A stretch of 38,749 bases of DNA from Streptosporangiaceae bacterium (GCA_025964715.1 JAOPYH010000365.1:1-38749); one strand, 5' to 3'. Positions 8,328-17,038 are shown, numbered from the stretch's first letter. Made by a program: numbers and translations. Notes: a model not told the origin generated them from the letters alone.

Positions 8328-8341
8328 GGCAACATGTTGCC
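8328..8341. repeat. 14-bp perfect palindrome
   Basis: GGCAACATGTTGCC, in the spacer between the divergent sigma-factor and secreted phosphoesterase genes. It could be a regulator binding site for either; no protein can be assigned. Confidence 0.3.
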
Positions 8342-8372
8342 GGTCGTGGCCATCTGGCGGAAGGGGAGCATC

Positions 8373-8480
8373 GTGGGCAAGGCGAACCGGCAGCGGCGGA
8401 CGTCCGCCACAACGCCGCAGATGGCCCGGGGCTCCCCCCCGACGCGCACCCAAGGCGGCGGTGCTGGGCACAGGCGATGA
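8373..8480 (+). other. 35-codon ORF, possible truncated MGKANRQRR-type gene
   Basis: A GTG start 5-6 bases after GGAAGGGGAG opens a frame for MGKANRQRRTSATTPQMARG and 15 more residues. Many actinobacterial proteins begin MGKANRQRR, so this may be the stump of such a gene; the remainder is low-complexity Pro/Thr/Gly. It is too short to be sure it is expressed. Confidence 0.2.
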
Positions 8481-8673
8481 CGATCAACAGACGACAAACT
8501 GTCCGTTTTCTGAAGTTTGCACCTCTAACTGAGGTATCCGTACTTATAGTGTTCATATTACGTATAGTGCCGCTTGTAGTTTCGAATGCTTTTTATGCCC
8601 TTAACATGACTAAGTTCTCCCGTTGCGGCATCGGCGCCAGGTGTGTGACCGGGGCCGCGTAAAGGGAGAACTA
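8481..8673 (+). promoter_or_regulatory. AT-rich upstream region of the secreted phosphoesterase gene
   Basis: A marked local drop in GC (about 8500-8620, with runs such as TTATAGTGTTCATATTACG and TGCTTTTTATGCCC) immediately before the gene at 8674. This is the likely promoter region. No unambiguous -35/-10 pair could be fixed. The rest of the 8171-8673 spacer holds the palindromes and the small ORF listed separately. Confidence 0.4.
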
Positions 8674-11364
8674 ATGCGCATAGCGTTGGGCAAGCGCACA
8701 CTGGCCGTCTCCGCGGCGGCCGTTGCGCTCAGCACCGGAGCCGGCGTGGCCTACGCCGCGGGTGGTTTCGGCAACACCCCGTTGGGTCACAAGCTGGCCG
8801 GCAAGCAGGCCGATGGTTCGTATCTCACGCACAACAACCAATTTGTCACGCCGGTCGGTGATGTCATCCGGGAGAACGGGCGGCCGTTCGGCCTGGCCCT
8901 GAGGCCCGACGGCAAGACGGCCGCCAGCCTCAACACCGGTGGTGCCACCAGCGGCGTTGTGACCATCTTCGACCTGGTCAGCCACAAGGTGCTGCAGCAG
9001 ACCGGCACCGGCAAGATTTCCAACGGGGGCATCCTCTATTCCCCCGACGGCAAGCACTTGTGGGCCGCGGAACCGACCAACCTGGTGCGGTTCGACGTCG
9101 CCGCGGACGGGACCCTGTCCAACCCGGTCACCGTCAGCCTGCCGGGCGCGAGCGGCCGCCAGGCCGTGCCGGCGGGCCTCGGCTGGGCCCCGAACGGCAC
9201 CGACCTGCTCGTCACGCTGAGCGCCAACAACACCCTGGCCGTGGTCGACACCACCACCAACACCGTGGTCAAGCAGATCCCGGTCGGCAACGTGCCCAAC
9301 AGCGTCGTGGTGATCGACGGCAAGGCCTACGTGAGCAACCAGGGCGGCCGCCCGGCGCAGTCCGGTGACCGGACCGACAACTCCTACGGCACCGGCATCG
9401 TCAGCAACAACCAGCAAGCCGTTCCCTCCACGGGCACGGTGTCGCAGGTCGATCTGGCCGCCGGCCGGCAGACCAGGACGTACAAGGTGGGGCTGCAACC
9501 CAGCGCGCTGCTCGCGGTCGGCAAGAACCTGATGGTGACGAACACCGACGACGACACGGTGTCGATCATTGACACCGCCAAGCAGCAGGTCGGCCGGACC
9601 TTCACGGCCAACCCGGCGCCCGGCGCGCCCTTCGGCAGCCAGCCCAACGGCCTGACCATGCTGGACTCGACGCACCTTGCGGTCAGCCTCGGCCGGTACA
9701 ACGCCGTGGCCGTCTACTCCTACCGCAACGCCTACGCGGAGCCACGCTTCGAAGGTCTGATCCCGACCGGCTCCTACCCCACGGGTCTGGCCCAGGACGC
9801 GCAACTGCACCGGCTGGTCGTGGCCAGCGAGCAGGGCGTCGGCTCGGTCGGCGCGAATGGCACGGTGACCGAGGGCACCGGGACCAACCCGGCCACCTCG
9901 CACCTGGGGTACAACTTCGTCGGCACCGTGCAGCTGGTCCCCACGCCGACGCCGAAGCAGATGCTGCAGTACACCCAGCAGGTCTTCAAGAACAACCAGT
10001 GGTACGGCCTGCAGCAGCGCAACCAGCGCGGCAACGGCAAGGTCACCCCGGTCGCGGTGCCCAAGCGGATCGGCGACCCGTCGACGATCAAGCACGTGTT
10101 CTTCATCGTCAAGGAGAACCGCACCTACGACCAGGTGCTCGGCGACAATCCCCGTGGCAACGGTGACCCGACGCTCGCGCAGTTCGGCAAGCAGGTCACG
10201 CCGAACATCCACGCGCTGGCCGACCAGTACTCACTGGTCGACAACATGTACTCGGACGGAACCAACTCCGCCGAGGGTCACCACTGGCTGAACCAGGCGT
10301 TCGTCAACAACTACATGCAGCAGATGTACGGCAACTACGTCCGGTCGTACCAGACGGGCGACCCGATGAGCAACGTGAAGTCCGGATGGATCTGGGACAA
10401 CGCGCTGGCCCACGGCAAGTCCGTCACGAACTGGGGCGAGCAGATCGACGGCTACGTCGACGCCAACGGCAAGGGCGTGCCAGGCGGCAGCTGGTCGCAG
10501 TGGCTCCATGACTCGCAGATCATGGAAGGCAAGGCCTCCGGCGCGCTCCACGTACCGGTCGGGACCTACCAGCCGAAGACCGACATCCCGTCGCTGCAGA
10601 AGGTCACGCGGCCGGACTTCCCGAACTTCGACATGAACATCCCGGACCAGTACCGGACCGACCTGTTCCAGCGTGACTTCGCGAAGTACGTGAAGGACGG
10701 CAACCTGCCGGCGCTCAACATGCTGTGGCTGCCGAGCAACCACACCGAGGGCACCTCGCCGGGCGCTCCCACCCCGTCGGCGCACGTCGCCGACAACGAC
10801 CTGGCTCTCGGCCGCATGGTCGACACGATCTCGCACAGCAGTGTCTGGAAGGACAGTGCGATCTTCGTCATCGAGGACGACTCGCAGAACGGGGTCGACC
10901 ACGTCGACGGGCACCGCAACGTGCCGCTCGTGATCAGCCCGTACACGGCGCGTGGCTCGGTGGTGCACACCTACTACAGCCAGCTCAACATGATGCGGAC
11001 CATCGAGCAGATCCTCGGCCTCCCGCCCATGAACCAGGAGGACATGGCGGCCGAGCCGATGTACGACGCGTTCACCAACAAGCCCAAATTCACCCCGTAC
11101 ACCTACCAGCCCAACCAGATTCCGCTCACCGCGACCAACCCCAAGCCCTCGCAGGCCACCAATGCGACGGCGGCGGCCTGGTCGACGTGGTCCAGCAAGC
11201 AGAACTTCCGGTCTGAGGACATGGTGAACATGCCCCAGGAGAACCGCGACATCTGGTACGCCACCACCGGCTACACCAGGCCCTACCCTGGCGACTCGAA
11301 GGTGCTCCTGCCCGGCCAGGTGCCCGGCGCAAAGGCCGCGCCTGCGGCGGACAGTGACGGCTGA
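8674..11364 (+). CDS. secreted beta-propeller (YncE-like) / phosphoesterase fusion protein
   Basis: 896 residues from the ATG at 8674 behind AAAGGGAGAA. Residues 1-29 form a Sec signal peptide (TLAVSAAAVALSTGAGVAYA|A). Residues 60-430 are YncE/lactonase-type propeller blades: GRPFGLALRPDGKTAASLNT, TLAVVDTTTNTVVKQIPVGN, TDDDTVSIIDTAKQQVGRTF. Residues about 475-830 form an alkaline-phosphatase-superfamily phosphoesterase: HVFFIVKENRTYDQVLGDNP (E481, N482 and T484 as the metal/nucleophile region), DNMYSDGTNSAEGHHW, IFVIEDDSQNGVDHVDGHRN, then LNMMRTIEQILGLPPMNQ. Propeller-phosphatase fusions of this kind are common in actinobacteria and act outside the cell, probably on phosphate esters or phospholipids. 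Substrate unknown. Confidence 0.9.
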   Translation: MRIALGKRTLAVSAAAVALSTGAGVAYAAGGFGNTPLGHKLAGKQADGSYLTHNNQFVTPVGDVIRENGRPFGLALRPDGKTAASLNTGGATSGVVTIFDLVSHKVLQQTGTGKISNGGILYSPDGKHLWAAEPTNLVRFDVAADGTLSNPVTVSLPGASGRQAVPAGLGWAPNGTDLLVTLSANNTLAVVDTTTNTVVKQIPVGNVPNSVVVIDGKAYVSNQGGRPAQSGDRTDNSYGTGIVSNNQQAVPSTGTVSQVDLAAGRQTRTYKVGLQPSALLAVGKNLMVTNTDDDTVSIIDTAKQQVGRTFTANPAPGAPFGSQPNGLTMLDSTHLAVSLGRYNAVAVYSYRNAYAEPRFEGLIPTGSYPTGLAQDAQLHRLVVASEQGVGSVGANGTVTEGTGTNPATSHLGYNFVGTVQLVPTPTPKQMLQYTQQVFKNNQWYGLQQRNQRGNGKVTPVAVPKRIGDPSTIKHVFFIVKENRTYDQVLGDNPRGNGDPTLAQFGKQVTPNIHALADQYSLVDNMYSDGTNSAEGHHWLNQAFVNNYMQQMYGNYVRSYQTGDPMSNVKSGWIWDNALAHGKSVTNWGEQIDGYVDANGKGVPGGSWSQWLHDSQIMEGKASGALHVPVGTYQPKTDIPSLQKVTRPDFPNFDMNIPDQYRTDLFQRDFAKYVKDGNLPALNMLWLPSNHTEGTSPGAPTPSAHVADNDLALGRMVDTISHSSVWKDSAIFVIEDDSQNGVDHVDGHRNVPLVISPYTARGSVVHTYYSQLNMMRTIEQILGLPPMNQEDMAAEPMYDAFTNKPKFTPYTYQPNQIPLTATNPKPSQATNATAAAWSTWSSKQNFRSEDMVNMPQENRDIWYATTGYTRPYPGDSKVLLPGQVPGAKAAPAADSDG

Positions 11365-11381
11365 TCCATTCCGCGTACACA

Positions 11382-11415
11382 GGAGGCCGGCCCACGGAGT
11401 CGTGGGCCGGCCTCC
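11382..11415 (+). terminator. strong hairpin terminator
   Basis: A perfect 15-bp GC-rich stem (GGAGGCCGGCCCACG / CGTGGGCCGGCCTCC) with a 4-base loop GAGT, 17 bases after the stop of the phosphoesterase gene. Confidence 0.8.
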
Positions 11416-11458
11416 GGCGTGAGATCCCGCAGATGCCGGATCGCCGTTGCGGAGGCCA

Positions 11459-11483
11459 CGTTATCCACACCCTGTGGATAACG
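11459..11483. repeat. inverted pair of TTATCCACA (DnaA-box-like) sequences
   Basis: CGTTATCCACA-CCC-TGTGGATAACG: an 11-bp perfect inverted repeat whose arms each contain TTATCCACA, the high-affinity DnaA-box consensus of E. coli (actinobacterial boxes are usually TTGTCCACA). It lies between convergent genes, so a bidirectional terminator hairpin is the alternative. Confidence 0.5.
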
Positions 11484-11630
11484 TCCGACCGCTTGTGGGC
11501 AAGCCGGCTGGTTCGGCATCATGCTCGACGGCGGCAAGGTGAAGGCCGTCGGACGGAGGCGGGAATCGGTGCTCCGTACGGCGCCGGCCCGCATGCGGTT
11601 GCGGTCTTCAGGCCGCTCGGCGGCGAGCGC

Positions 11631-12287
11631 TCAGGACGCGAAGACGACGCCCTGGGTGGCCGGCTGCAGGCTGCCCGCCGTGACGGAGTGGCTGCACACC
11701 CGGAACAACTTCAGCCGTTCCGAGTCACTGTCGGTGTTCACGGTGACCTTGACATGCTTGGTGTCGCCGGGAGGCGTCATGACCAGGCCGCCCACCAGGT
11801 CGCCGGAGCCGCAGACCGCCCACTTCACGCCGGCGAAGGCAGTCCTGCCGGGCTTGAGGATGATCTTCATAGGGGCTCCGGGGTGCCGGACGTACTGCGT
11901 GCGGGAGTCCGACCACAGGCTCCCCGAGGCATCCTCAAGGCCGAAGCTCGGATAACCGTTCACCGCGCAGGAGCGGCTCGAAGTGTTGCTGGCCGTCAGC
12001 AGCCAGCTCGCGGTCTGTGCCGGGGCGACCGCGCTCTGGTAGGTGATCTCGACCGACAGATCCGCAGCCGTGCACCGGCTCGTACCGCCGCCGGAGCCTC
12101 CGGCAGCCGGAGCCTGGCCACCCGCCGCCGCCGGCTGTGCGATCTCGGAACCGGCCGCAGGCGCAGGCGCGCCCCCGGAGTACGCACCCGTGCCGCCCAC
12201 CTGGCACGCCGAAAGGGCCAGAAGCGCGGTCGCGCCCACTGCCATAAGTGCGATCTTCGACGCGGCACCGGCGGACGAGAGAGCCAT
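11631..12287 (-). CDS. DUF4232 lipoprotein, copy A of a tandem duplicate
   Basis: A 218-residue lipoprotein. The signal peptide ends in the lipobox LSAC (Cys28), followed by a flexible Gly/Ala/Pro linker and a DUF4232 domain (SRCTAADLSVEITYQ, NTSSRSCAVNGYPSFGLED, LKPGRTAFAGVKWAVCG, PGDTKHVKVTVNTDSD). DUF4232 domains are immunoglobulin-like and surface-exposed, of unknown ligand. Four conserved Cys residues could form two disulfides. The copy at 12681 is roughly three-quarters identical by eye; the last 16 residues and the first 14 are the same. Convergent with the phosphoesterase gene. Confidence 0.85.
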   Translation of the reverse strand: MALSSAGAASKIALMAVGATALLALSACQVGGTGAYSGGAPAPAAGSEIAQPAAAGGQAPAAGGSGGGTSRCTAADLSVEITYQSAVAPAQTASWLLTASNTSSRSCAVNGYPSFGLEDASGSLWSDSRTQYVRHPGAPMKIILKPGRTAFAGVKWAVCGSGDLVGGLVMTPPGDTKHVKVTVNTDSDSERLKLFRVCSHSVTAGSLQPATQGVVFAS

Positions 12288-12372
12288 TATGTTTCCTTAC
12301 ATCGTTGGCGTACGTAGGCGCCCGTTTTGGGAGCCGTATTCTTTGACCGCCCGATGATCATATTTGTTCGGG
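12288..12372 (-). promoter_or_regulatory. duplicated leader of DUF4232 copy A
   Basis: This stretch is closely similar to 13371-13455 upstream of copy B. It includes an imperfect hairpin (GGCTCCC-AAAAC-GGGCGCC read on the - strand) and the ribosome site GTAAGGAAAC. Its far end encodes, in the amidase frame, SPEQI-stop, a vestige of the amidase C-terminus (WPEQT-stop). The hairpin may be the amidase terminator and/or a leader element. Confidence 0.55.
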
Positions 12373-12465
12373 CGAATCTCCAGTTGTCAGGGGCACCGCA
12401 GCACATCTATATGCGAAGCCGGGACTTGAACCGGCCGCGACGGCAGGTTCTAGCTCGCCCGACCT

Positions 12466-12600
12466 GCGACGGCTTCTACCGGGTGCGGGCCCTGCGCGCG
12501 CTCGGACTCTCGCTCGAGGAGATCGCCGGCGTACTTGCCGGTACCGCCGACGATCTGGGCAGGATGCGCGGGCTACTTGCTCAGGCGCTGGGGTTTATCG
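12466..12600 (+). pseudogene. remnant of a MerR-family regulator
   Basis: An open frame contains FYRVRALRALGLSLEEIAGV followed by LAGTADDLGRMRGLLAQALG. This matches the MerR pattern after the winged helix (RALRxLGxSLxEIxxVL) and the start of the dimerisation helix. The N-terminal helix-turn-helix and the rest are missing. The fragment sits between the two lipoprotein copies and carries no plausible start. Confidence 0.5.
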
Positions 12601-12604
12601 CCGG

Positions 12605-12615
12605 CTGTGGATAAC
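12605..12615. repeat. CTGTGGATAAC element downstream of DUF4232 copy B
   Basis: CTGTGGATAAC followed by CACCGACGCGATTGTGAGC resembles the sequence after the inverted repeat at 11459-11483 (CTGTGGATAACGTCCGACCGC), so this element appears to be duplicated along with the lipoprotein gene. Confidence 0.4.
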
Positions 12616-12680
12616 CACCGACGCGATTGTGAGCGGACTGCCCACACCGGCACTTGGAAGCCACGGCCCTCGGCGAGCGG

Positions 12681-13370
12681 TCAGGACGCGAAGACGACGC
12701 CCTGGGTGGCCGGCTGCAGGCTGCCGGCGGTAACGGTGTGGCTGCACACCCGAAACATCCTCATCTGTTTCGCATCACTGTCGGTGTGGACGCTGACCTG
12801 GACATGCTTGGTGTCGCCGGGAGGGGTCATGACCAGGCCCGCCATCAGGTCACCGCGGCCGCAGGCACCGGCCATCTCCCACTTCACGCCGGCGAAGGCG
12901 TTCCTGCCCGGCTTGAGGATGATCTTCACCGGCGGTCCGGGGTGGCGGACGTAGTTGGTGCGGGAGTCCGACACCAGGCTGCCCGAGGGGTCTTGGAAAC
13001 CGAAGCTCGGATAGCCGTTGAGCGCGCAGGTGTGGTGGGAGGTGTTGGCGGCCGCCAGCAGCCAGCTGGCGGTTTGCGCCCCCGCGACCGGGCCCTGGTC
13101 GATGATCTCCACCGACAGATCCGCGGCCGTGCACCGGCTCGTACCCCCGCCGGAGCCTGCGGCGGCCGGCGCCTGACCACCGGAGCCTCCGCCGGTCGGA
13201 GCCTGGCCGCCCGCTGCCGCCGGCTGTGCGGCCTCGGGACTGCTCGCCGGCGTGCCCCCGGAGTACGCACCCGTGCCCCCCACCTGGCAAGCGGAAAGGG
13301 CCATCATCGCGGTCGCGCCCGCGGCCAAGAGTGCGATCTTCGAGGCGGCACCGGCTGACGAGAGAGCCAT
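12681..13370 (-). CDS. DUF4232 lipoprotein, copy B of a tandem duplicate
   Basis: A 229-residue paralogue of the gene at 11631, with the same lipobox (LSAC, Cys28). Its linker is expanded by a repeated GGSGGQAP-type segment. The DUF4232 domain has SRCTAADLSVEIIDQ, NTSHHTCALNGYPSFGFQD, LKPGRNAFAGVKWEM and SHTVTAGSLQPATQGVVF. The protein should be anchored to the outer face of the membrane. It lies directly downstream of the amidase gene on the same strand, with a hairpin in the 70-base spacer. Its position next to the amidase, part of whose 3' end was duplicated with copy A, suggests that copy B is the ancestral locus. Confidence 0.85.
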   Translation of the reverse strand: MALSSAGAASKIALLAAGATAMMALSACQVGGTGAYSGGTPASSPEAAQPAAAGGQAPTGGGSGGQAPAAAGSGGGTSRCTAADLSVEIIDQGPVAGAQTASWLLAAANTSHHTCALNGYPSFGFQDPSGSLVSDSRTNYVRHPGPPVKIILKPGRNAFAGVKWEMAGACGRGDLMAGLVMTPPGDTKHVQVSVHTDSDAKQMRMFRVCSHTVTAGSLQPATQGVVFAS

Positions 13371-13455
13371 TACGTTTCCTTACATCATTAGCGGCAGTAG
13401 GCGCCCGTTTTGGGAGCCGTGTTGTTGGACCGCTCGATGATCAAGTTTGTTCGGG
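13371..13455 (-). promoter_or_regulatory. leader of DUF4232 copy B / amidase 3' end
   Basis: Counterpart of 12288-12372. On the - strand it runs from the amidase stop (13441) through an imperfect hairpin (GGCTCCC-AAAAC-GGGCGCC) to the ribosome site AAGGAAAC before the ATG at 13370. Conservation of the hairpin in both copies argues for a role as terminator or leader structure. Confidence 0.5.
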
Positions 13456-14826
13456 CCAATTGGGGCTGACCTTTCCGGCGACGGCGAACATGAGGTCCTC
13501 GTGGCCGGCGCCGGTGATGAGCTGCAGACCGGCCGGCAGACCGCCCACCATGCCGACCGGCACGCTGAGCGCCGGCAGGCCGAGCAGATTCCACGGGCTC
13601 GTCAAGGACAGCACCGCCTGCCGGACGCCGGTGGCCGTGCCGTTGATCTCGACGATCCGTGCTCCGATGGGCGGTGCGACCACGGGTGTCGTCGGCAGTG
13701 CCAGCACGCCGTAGCGGGACAGCAGCGCCGACATCTCACTCTGAAGACGGCTGCGGACGGCCAGCGCCCGCACGTATCGCCAGCCCGGGGTCTGCGCGGC
13801 CTGCCTGAGGCGGTCGAGCACTTCGGGATCGAACAGCTGGGCATCGGCCGTCACGCGGTCGGCGTGCACGGCGTAGGCCTCGCTGTCCTGGATCGCGGAG
13901 AACGCCGCGCGTATCCCGGCGACATCGGGGAGCTCGATCTCCTCGACCTCGGCGCCGCCGAGCGAGAGCGCACCCCGCGCCAGCCGTTCGATGTCGTGGT
14001 CGGTCTCGAACAACATGCCGGTCCGCACCCAGCCGATGCGCTGCACGTCCGTTTCGGCGGGGCCGGGGCCTGCGGGGAGGCCGGCCAGGACGCGGTAGGC
14101 GACCCGGCAGTCGTCGGCGGTGCCGGCGAGTACACCGACGTCTTCCAGCGTCGCGGCGAGCGGGAACACTCCATCGGCCGGAATGACGCCGTGGGCCGGT
14201 TTGAATCCGGCGACACCGCACAGAGCGGCCGGGATGCGGATCGACCCACCGGTGTCCGTACCGAGGGCGAGCGGGACCAGGCCCGCCGCGACGGCGACGG
14301 CGCTGCCGCCGCTGGAGCCGCCGGACATCCGGGTGGGGTCGTGCGGGTTGCGCGAGGCGCCGCTGGCGGAGCGGTCGCCGGTCGGTCCGTAGGCGAACTC
14401 GTGCGTTGTGGTCTTGCCGACGATGACGGCGCCGGCCGCCCGGAGCCGGCGGACACACTCGGCATCCGACGTGGAGACGTGGCCGGCGTAGTGGGCCGAA
14501 CCCATCGTCGTCGGGAGCCCTTCGACGGCGATGATGTCCTTGACCGCCACCGGGATGCCATGTAGCGGACCGCGGTCGACGCCGGCGGCGAGTTCGGCGT
14601 CCGCGTGCCGCGCGGCGGCCAGGGCCGGCTCCGGAGCGACGGTGACGAACGCGCCGAGGCCGGCGTCGAGTTCCGAGATCGACGCCAGCGCTCCTTCCAC
14701 GAGACCGGCCGCCGTCACCGTGCCCGCACGCAGCGCGCGGCCGAGATCGACGACCGTGCGACCGGTGAAGTAGCCGCCGGTGCGGGCCTTGCTCGCCTGG
14801 GCCTGCATGTCTCGCTCGCTATCCAT
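13441..14826 (-). CDS. amidase signature (AS) family hydrolase
   Basis: A 461-residue AS-family amidase with the full Ser-cisSer-Lys triad. Lys96 lies in [20 protein letters not shown], cis-Ser171 in [10 protein letters not shown] and nucleophile Ser195 in [17 protein letters not shown]; the 75 and 24 residue spacings equal those of FAAH. The C-terminus [24 protein letters not shown] is standard. The start ATG overlaps the permease stop by 8 bases, so it is the last gene of the nitrilase-permease-amidase operon. The substrate is an amide or carbamoyl compound of unknown identity, probably imported by the permease; cytosolic. Confidence 0.9.
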   Translation of the reverse strand: MDSERDMQAQASKARTGGYFTGRTVVDLGRALRAGTVTAAGLVEGALASISELDAGLGAFVTVAPEPALAAARHADAELAAGVDRGPLHGIPVAVKDIIAVEGLPTTMGSAHYAGHVSTSDAECVRRLRAAGAVIVGKTTTHEFAYGPTGDRSASGASRNPHDPTRMSGGSSGGSAVAVAAGLVPLALGTDTGGSIRIPAALCGVAGFKPAHGVIPADGVFPLAATLEDVGVLAGTADDCRVAYRVLAGLPAGPGPAETDVQRIGWVRTGMLFETDHDIERLARGALSLGGAEVEEIELPDVAGIRAAFSAIQDSEAYAVHADRVTADAQLFDPEVLDRLRQAAQTPGWRYVRALAVRSRLQSEMSALLSRYGVLALPTTPVVAPPIGARIVEINGTATGVRQAVLSLTSPWNLLGLPALSVPVGMVGGLPAGLQLITGAGHEDLMFAVAGKVSPNWPEQT

Positions 14827-16021
14827 GGAACCCCGGCAGCACGCTCAGCGCCGGCACGATGACCGCGGTGCACACCGTCATGGACACCACGTTTCCGATG
14901 AATGGGTGGAAGTGCGCCGGAAGCCGGCGGGCGACGGCGGCGGCCAGTGGCGGACCGGCCAGCGCGCCGAGCACCGCTCCGGCGACGACGGCCTGGATCG
15001 TACCGTTGAACGCCAGCACGGTGGCCGGGGCCACGGACACGACCGGGACGAAGGTCGGGTACCAGCCCGCGCCGGCCCACTGACGGCGCCACAGCACCAC
15101 TCCGATGGCGGCGGTGAGCACCTGCGCGGTCAATACCTGCGGCAGTAGCCCCGAACCGCCCGCCGGCAGCATCGGATTGAGCAGGTACGTCAGCAATGTG
15201 CCGCCGATCAGACCGGCGCTGGCCCACTCGTTGCCGTAGAACTGGGCCTCGGTGAAGTCCGCCAGGACGCGGCGCGCCACCCAGGCGGGCCCCTGCCGGA
15301 CCGGCGCCTTCGCGTCGGGCGTGTCCGTCTCCGGAGTCGCGACGGTCAGCGGAGCCGGCATCCACGGGAGTACCCGGCAGAGCGCGAACGCGATCAGGGC
15401 ACCGGCCCACATCCCCGTCGTGGTTCCGACCACTCCGGGCAGGCCGAGCGGGTTGCACACGAAGTTCACCACGACAAGGGCCACCGGCGTGGTCAGCGCG
15501 GCGCCGAGCAGGGCCCCGGTCAGTGTCACCGCCCAGCCCCTGCCGTACACGAGCACGACCGCCGGCGGTACGGAGACGAAGGGCACGAAGGTCGGCTGCC
15601 AGCTCCCGGTCGCCGGAACGGTCCAGCCCCAGACCAGGTTGCTGAGGACCAGGCCGAGCATCGCGCTGGCCGCGAGCCACGGCCAGAGCCCGGTGCCGTA
15701 GCTGACGTCGAAGCCCCGCCACCGCCTGCCGCGGCGGTACGCCCAGTGCGCCAGCGCAGCACCGAGCAACATGGCCGCTCCGGCGATCGCGGTCTTGAAG
15801 TACTCGGCCTCGGTGGTGTCCCCGATGACCCAGCGCAGGAACGGACCGGGGTGGCCGTAGCCGGCGAGCCAGGCGGGATAGCCCGGGAGCACGGAGGGGA
15901 GTGCGGGGCGGAGCGCTGTCAGGGCTACTCCGAGCAGGGCTGCGGCACCGGCGATGCCGGCGGCCGCCGCCCATAGCGTGGCGGGCCGGAGGCGGGGCTC
16001 CGCCGGCGCGAGCTTGGTCAT
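14819..16021 (-). CDS. polytopic membrane protein with internal duplication, putative amide/nitrile permease
   Basis: 400 residues with about ten hydrophobic segments and no family I recognise. The protein consists of two homologous halves. Half 1 (about 63-215) has DTTEAEYF, then WQPTFVPFVSVPPAVVLVYG, then LTGALLGAALTTPVA. Half 2 (about 255-395) has DFTEAQFY, then WYPTFVPVVSVAPATVLAFN, then VAGAVLGALAGPPLA. A cytosolic or loop segment (about 222-250) joins them. An inverted or direct repeat of this kind is typical of transporters. It starts 11 bases after the nitrilase stop behind AAGGGAA and overlaps the amidase start, so it most likely imports the substrate of these two hydrolases. Confidence 0.6.
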   Translation of the reverse strand: MTKLAPAEPRLRPATLWAAAAGIAGAAALLGVALTALRPALPSVLPGYPAWLAGYGHPGPFLRWVIGDTTEAEYFKTAIAGAAMLLGAALAHWAYRRGRRWRGFDVSYGTGLWPWLAASAMLGLVLSNLVWGWTVPATGSWQPTFVPFVSVPPAVVLVYGRGWAVTLTGALLGAALTTPVALVVVNFVCNPLGLPGVVGTTTGMWAGALIAFALCRVLPWMPAPLTVATPETDTPDAKAPVRQGPAWVARRVLADFTEAQFYGNEWASAGLIGGTLLTYLLNPMLPAGGSGLLPQVLTAQVLTAAIGVVLWRRQWAGAGWYPTFVPVVSVAPATVLAFNGTIQAVVAGAVLGALAGPPLAAAVARRLPAHFHPFIGNVVSMTVCTAVIVPALSVLPGFHG

Positions 16022-16032
16022 CTAGGTTCCCT

Positions 16033-16959
16033 TCAGCGCGGCAGCGCTGAACCGAGGCGGTAGCCGAGCATCCCGTCGTACACGTCGGTGCGGCGGTCCC
16101 GGAGCAGGTCGTTGAGGTCGTTCCAGATCGGCGCGCTGCGCGCGGACACCAGATCAATGTCGGCGGTGAGGATCGTCTCCTCCTCCGGGCCGGCGACCTC
16201 GCCGATGGGCCAGCCGTTGGTGCCGGCGATGACGGAGCAACCGAGGAACTTGGCGCCGCGCTCGGTGCCGATCCGGTCGGCGGCGGCGATGAAGACGTTG
16301 TTGACGTGCGCGGCCGTCATGGTCAGGTACGTGGCCATGCACTTACCGCTCGCGTCGAACAATGGCGGCGGTGTCCACACCCAGTTGTTGACGCTGCAGA
16401 TGATGTCCGCGCCCTGCTGAGCGAGCAGCCGCGGCACCTCGGGGAACCAGACGTCCCAGCACACCATCAGCCCGATGCGCCCGATCGCGGTCTCGAACAC
16501 CGGGTAGCCCTCGTCACCGGGGGTGAACCACAGCTTCTCCTGATTCCACAGGTGCGTCTTCCGGTAGCGGCCGATGTAACCATCCGGGCCGACGAGGACC
16601 GCCGTGTCGTAGAGCCGCATTCCGTCACGCTCGACGAGACCGCCGGCGAGATGCACGTTGCGCTCTTTGGCGAACGCCGCCCAGGTTGCGATCGTCTCGC
16701 CGCCCGGGACCTCCTCGGCGTGCGCGTAGGCCTCCGCACGGCCCCGGAACGAGTAGCCGGTGCTCGCCAGCTCCGGCAGCACCACGAGGTCGGCCCCGTC
16801 ATCAGCGGCGCGGGACGCCAGTTCGAGCCCGCGGGAGATGTTGCCCTCGCGGTTGTCCACACCGACCTGCGGGTCGAACTGCGTCACGGCGACTCTGACC
16901 GGGCTGATCCGTGCGTCGGACCCCGGGTCCTCCTGGTCAGTGCGAGTTGCTTCGGTCAT
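16033..16959 (-). CDS. carbon-nitrogen hydrolase (nitrilase superfamily)
   Basis: 308 residues from the ATG at 16959, behind GAGGCGGAC; the frame continues upstream into the operator but lacks a ribosome site there. The catalytic triad is complete: Glu63 in VVLPELASTGYSF, Lys134 in YRKTHLWNQEKLWFTPGDEG and Cys167 in IGLMVCWDVWFPE. Substrate could be a nitrile, an aliphatic amide or an N-carbamoyl compound; the KTHLW...ELxFTPG region resembles amidase/carbamoylase branches. First gene of the LacI-controlled operon, divergent from its regulator. Confidence 0.88.
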   Translation of the reverse strand: MTEATRTDQEDPGSDARISPVRVAVTQFDPQVGVDNREGNISRGLELASRAADDGADLVVLPELASTGYSFRGRAEAYAHAEEVPGGETIATWAAFAKERNVHLAGGLVERDGMRLYDTAVLVGPDGYIGRYRKTHLWNQEKLWFTPGDEGYPVFETAIGRIGLMVCWDVWFPEVPRLLAQQGADIICSVNNWVWTPPPLFDASGKCMATYLTMTAAHVNNVFIAAADRIGTERGAKFLGCSVIAGTNGWPIGEVAGPEEETILTADIDLVSARSAPIWNDLNDLLRDRRTDVYDGMLGYRLGSALPR

Positions 16960-17038
16960 GTCCGCCTCTTCGGTCCGGCCGCGCGTACGGGGGGAGTTGA
17001 TGGCCGCCAGGCAACGCCCGGGATTGCAGGTAGGCGCA

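Noticed and set aside
8477..8662. 61-residue ORF in the AT-rich spacer
   Set aside because: No ribosome site, hydrophobic only because the DNA is AT-rich; better read as promoter region.
8671..10212. 513-residue open frame on the - strand
   Set aside because: Antisense shadow of the propeller/phosphoesterase gene, which has a signal peptide, a ribosome site and clear motifs.
11459..11483. Chromosomal replication origin
   Set aside because: Two DnaA-like boxes exist, but there is no box cluster, AT-rich unwinding region or dnaA/dnaN neighbourhood.
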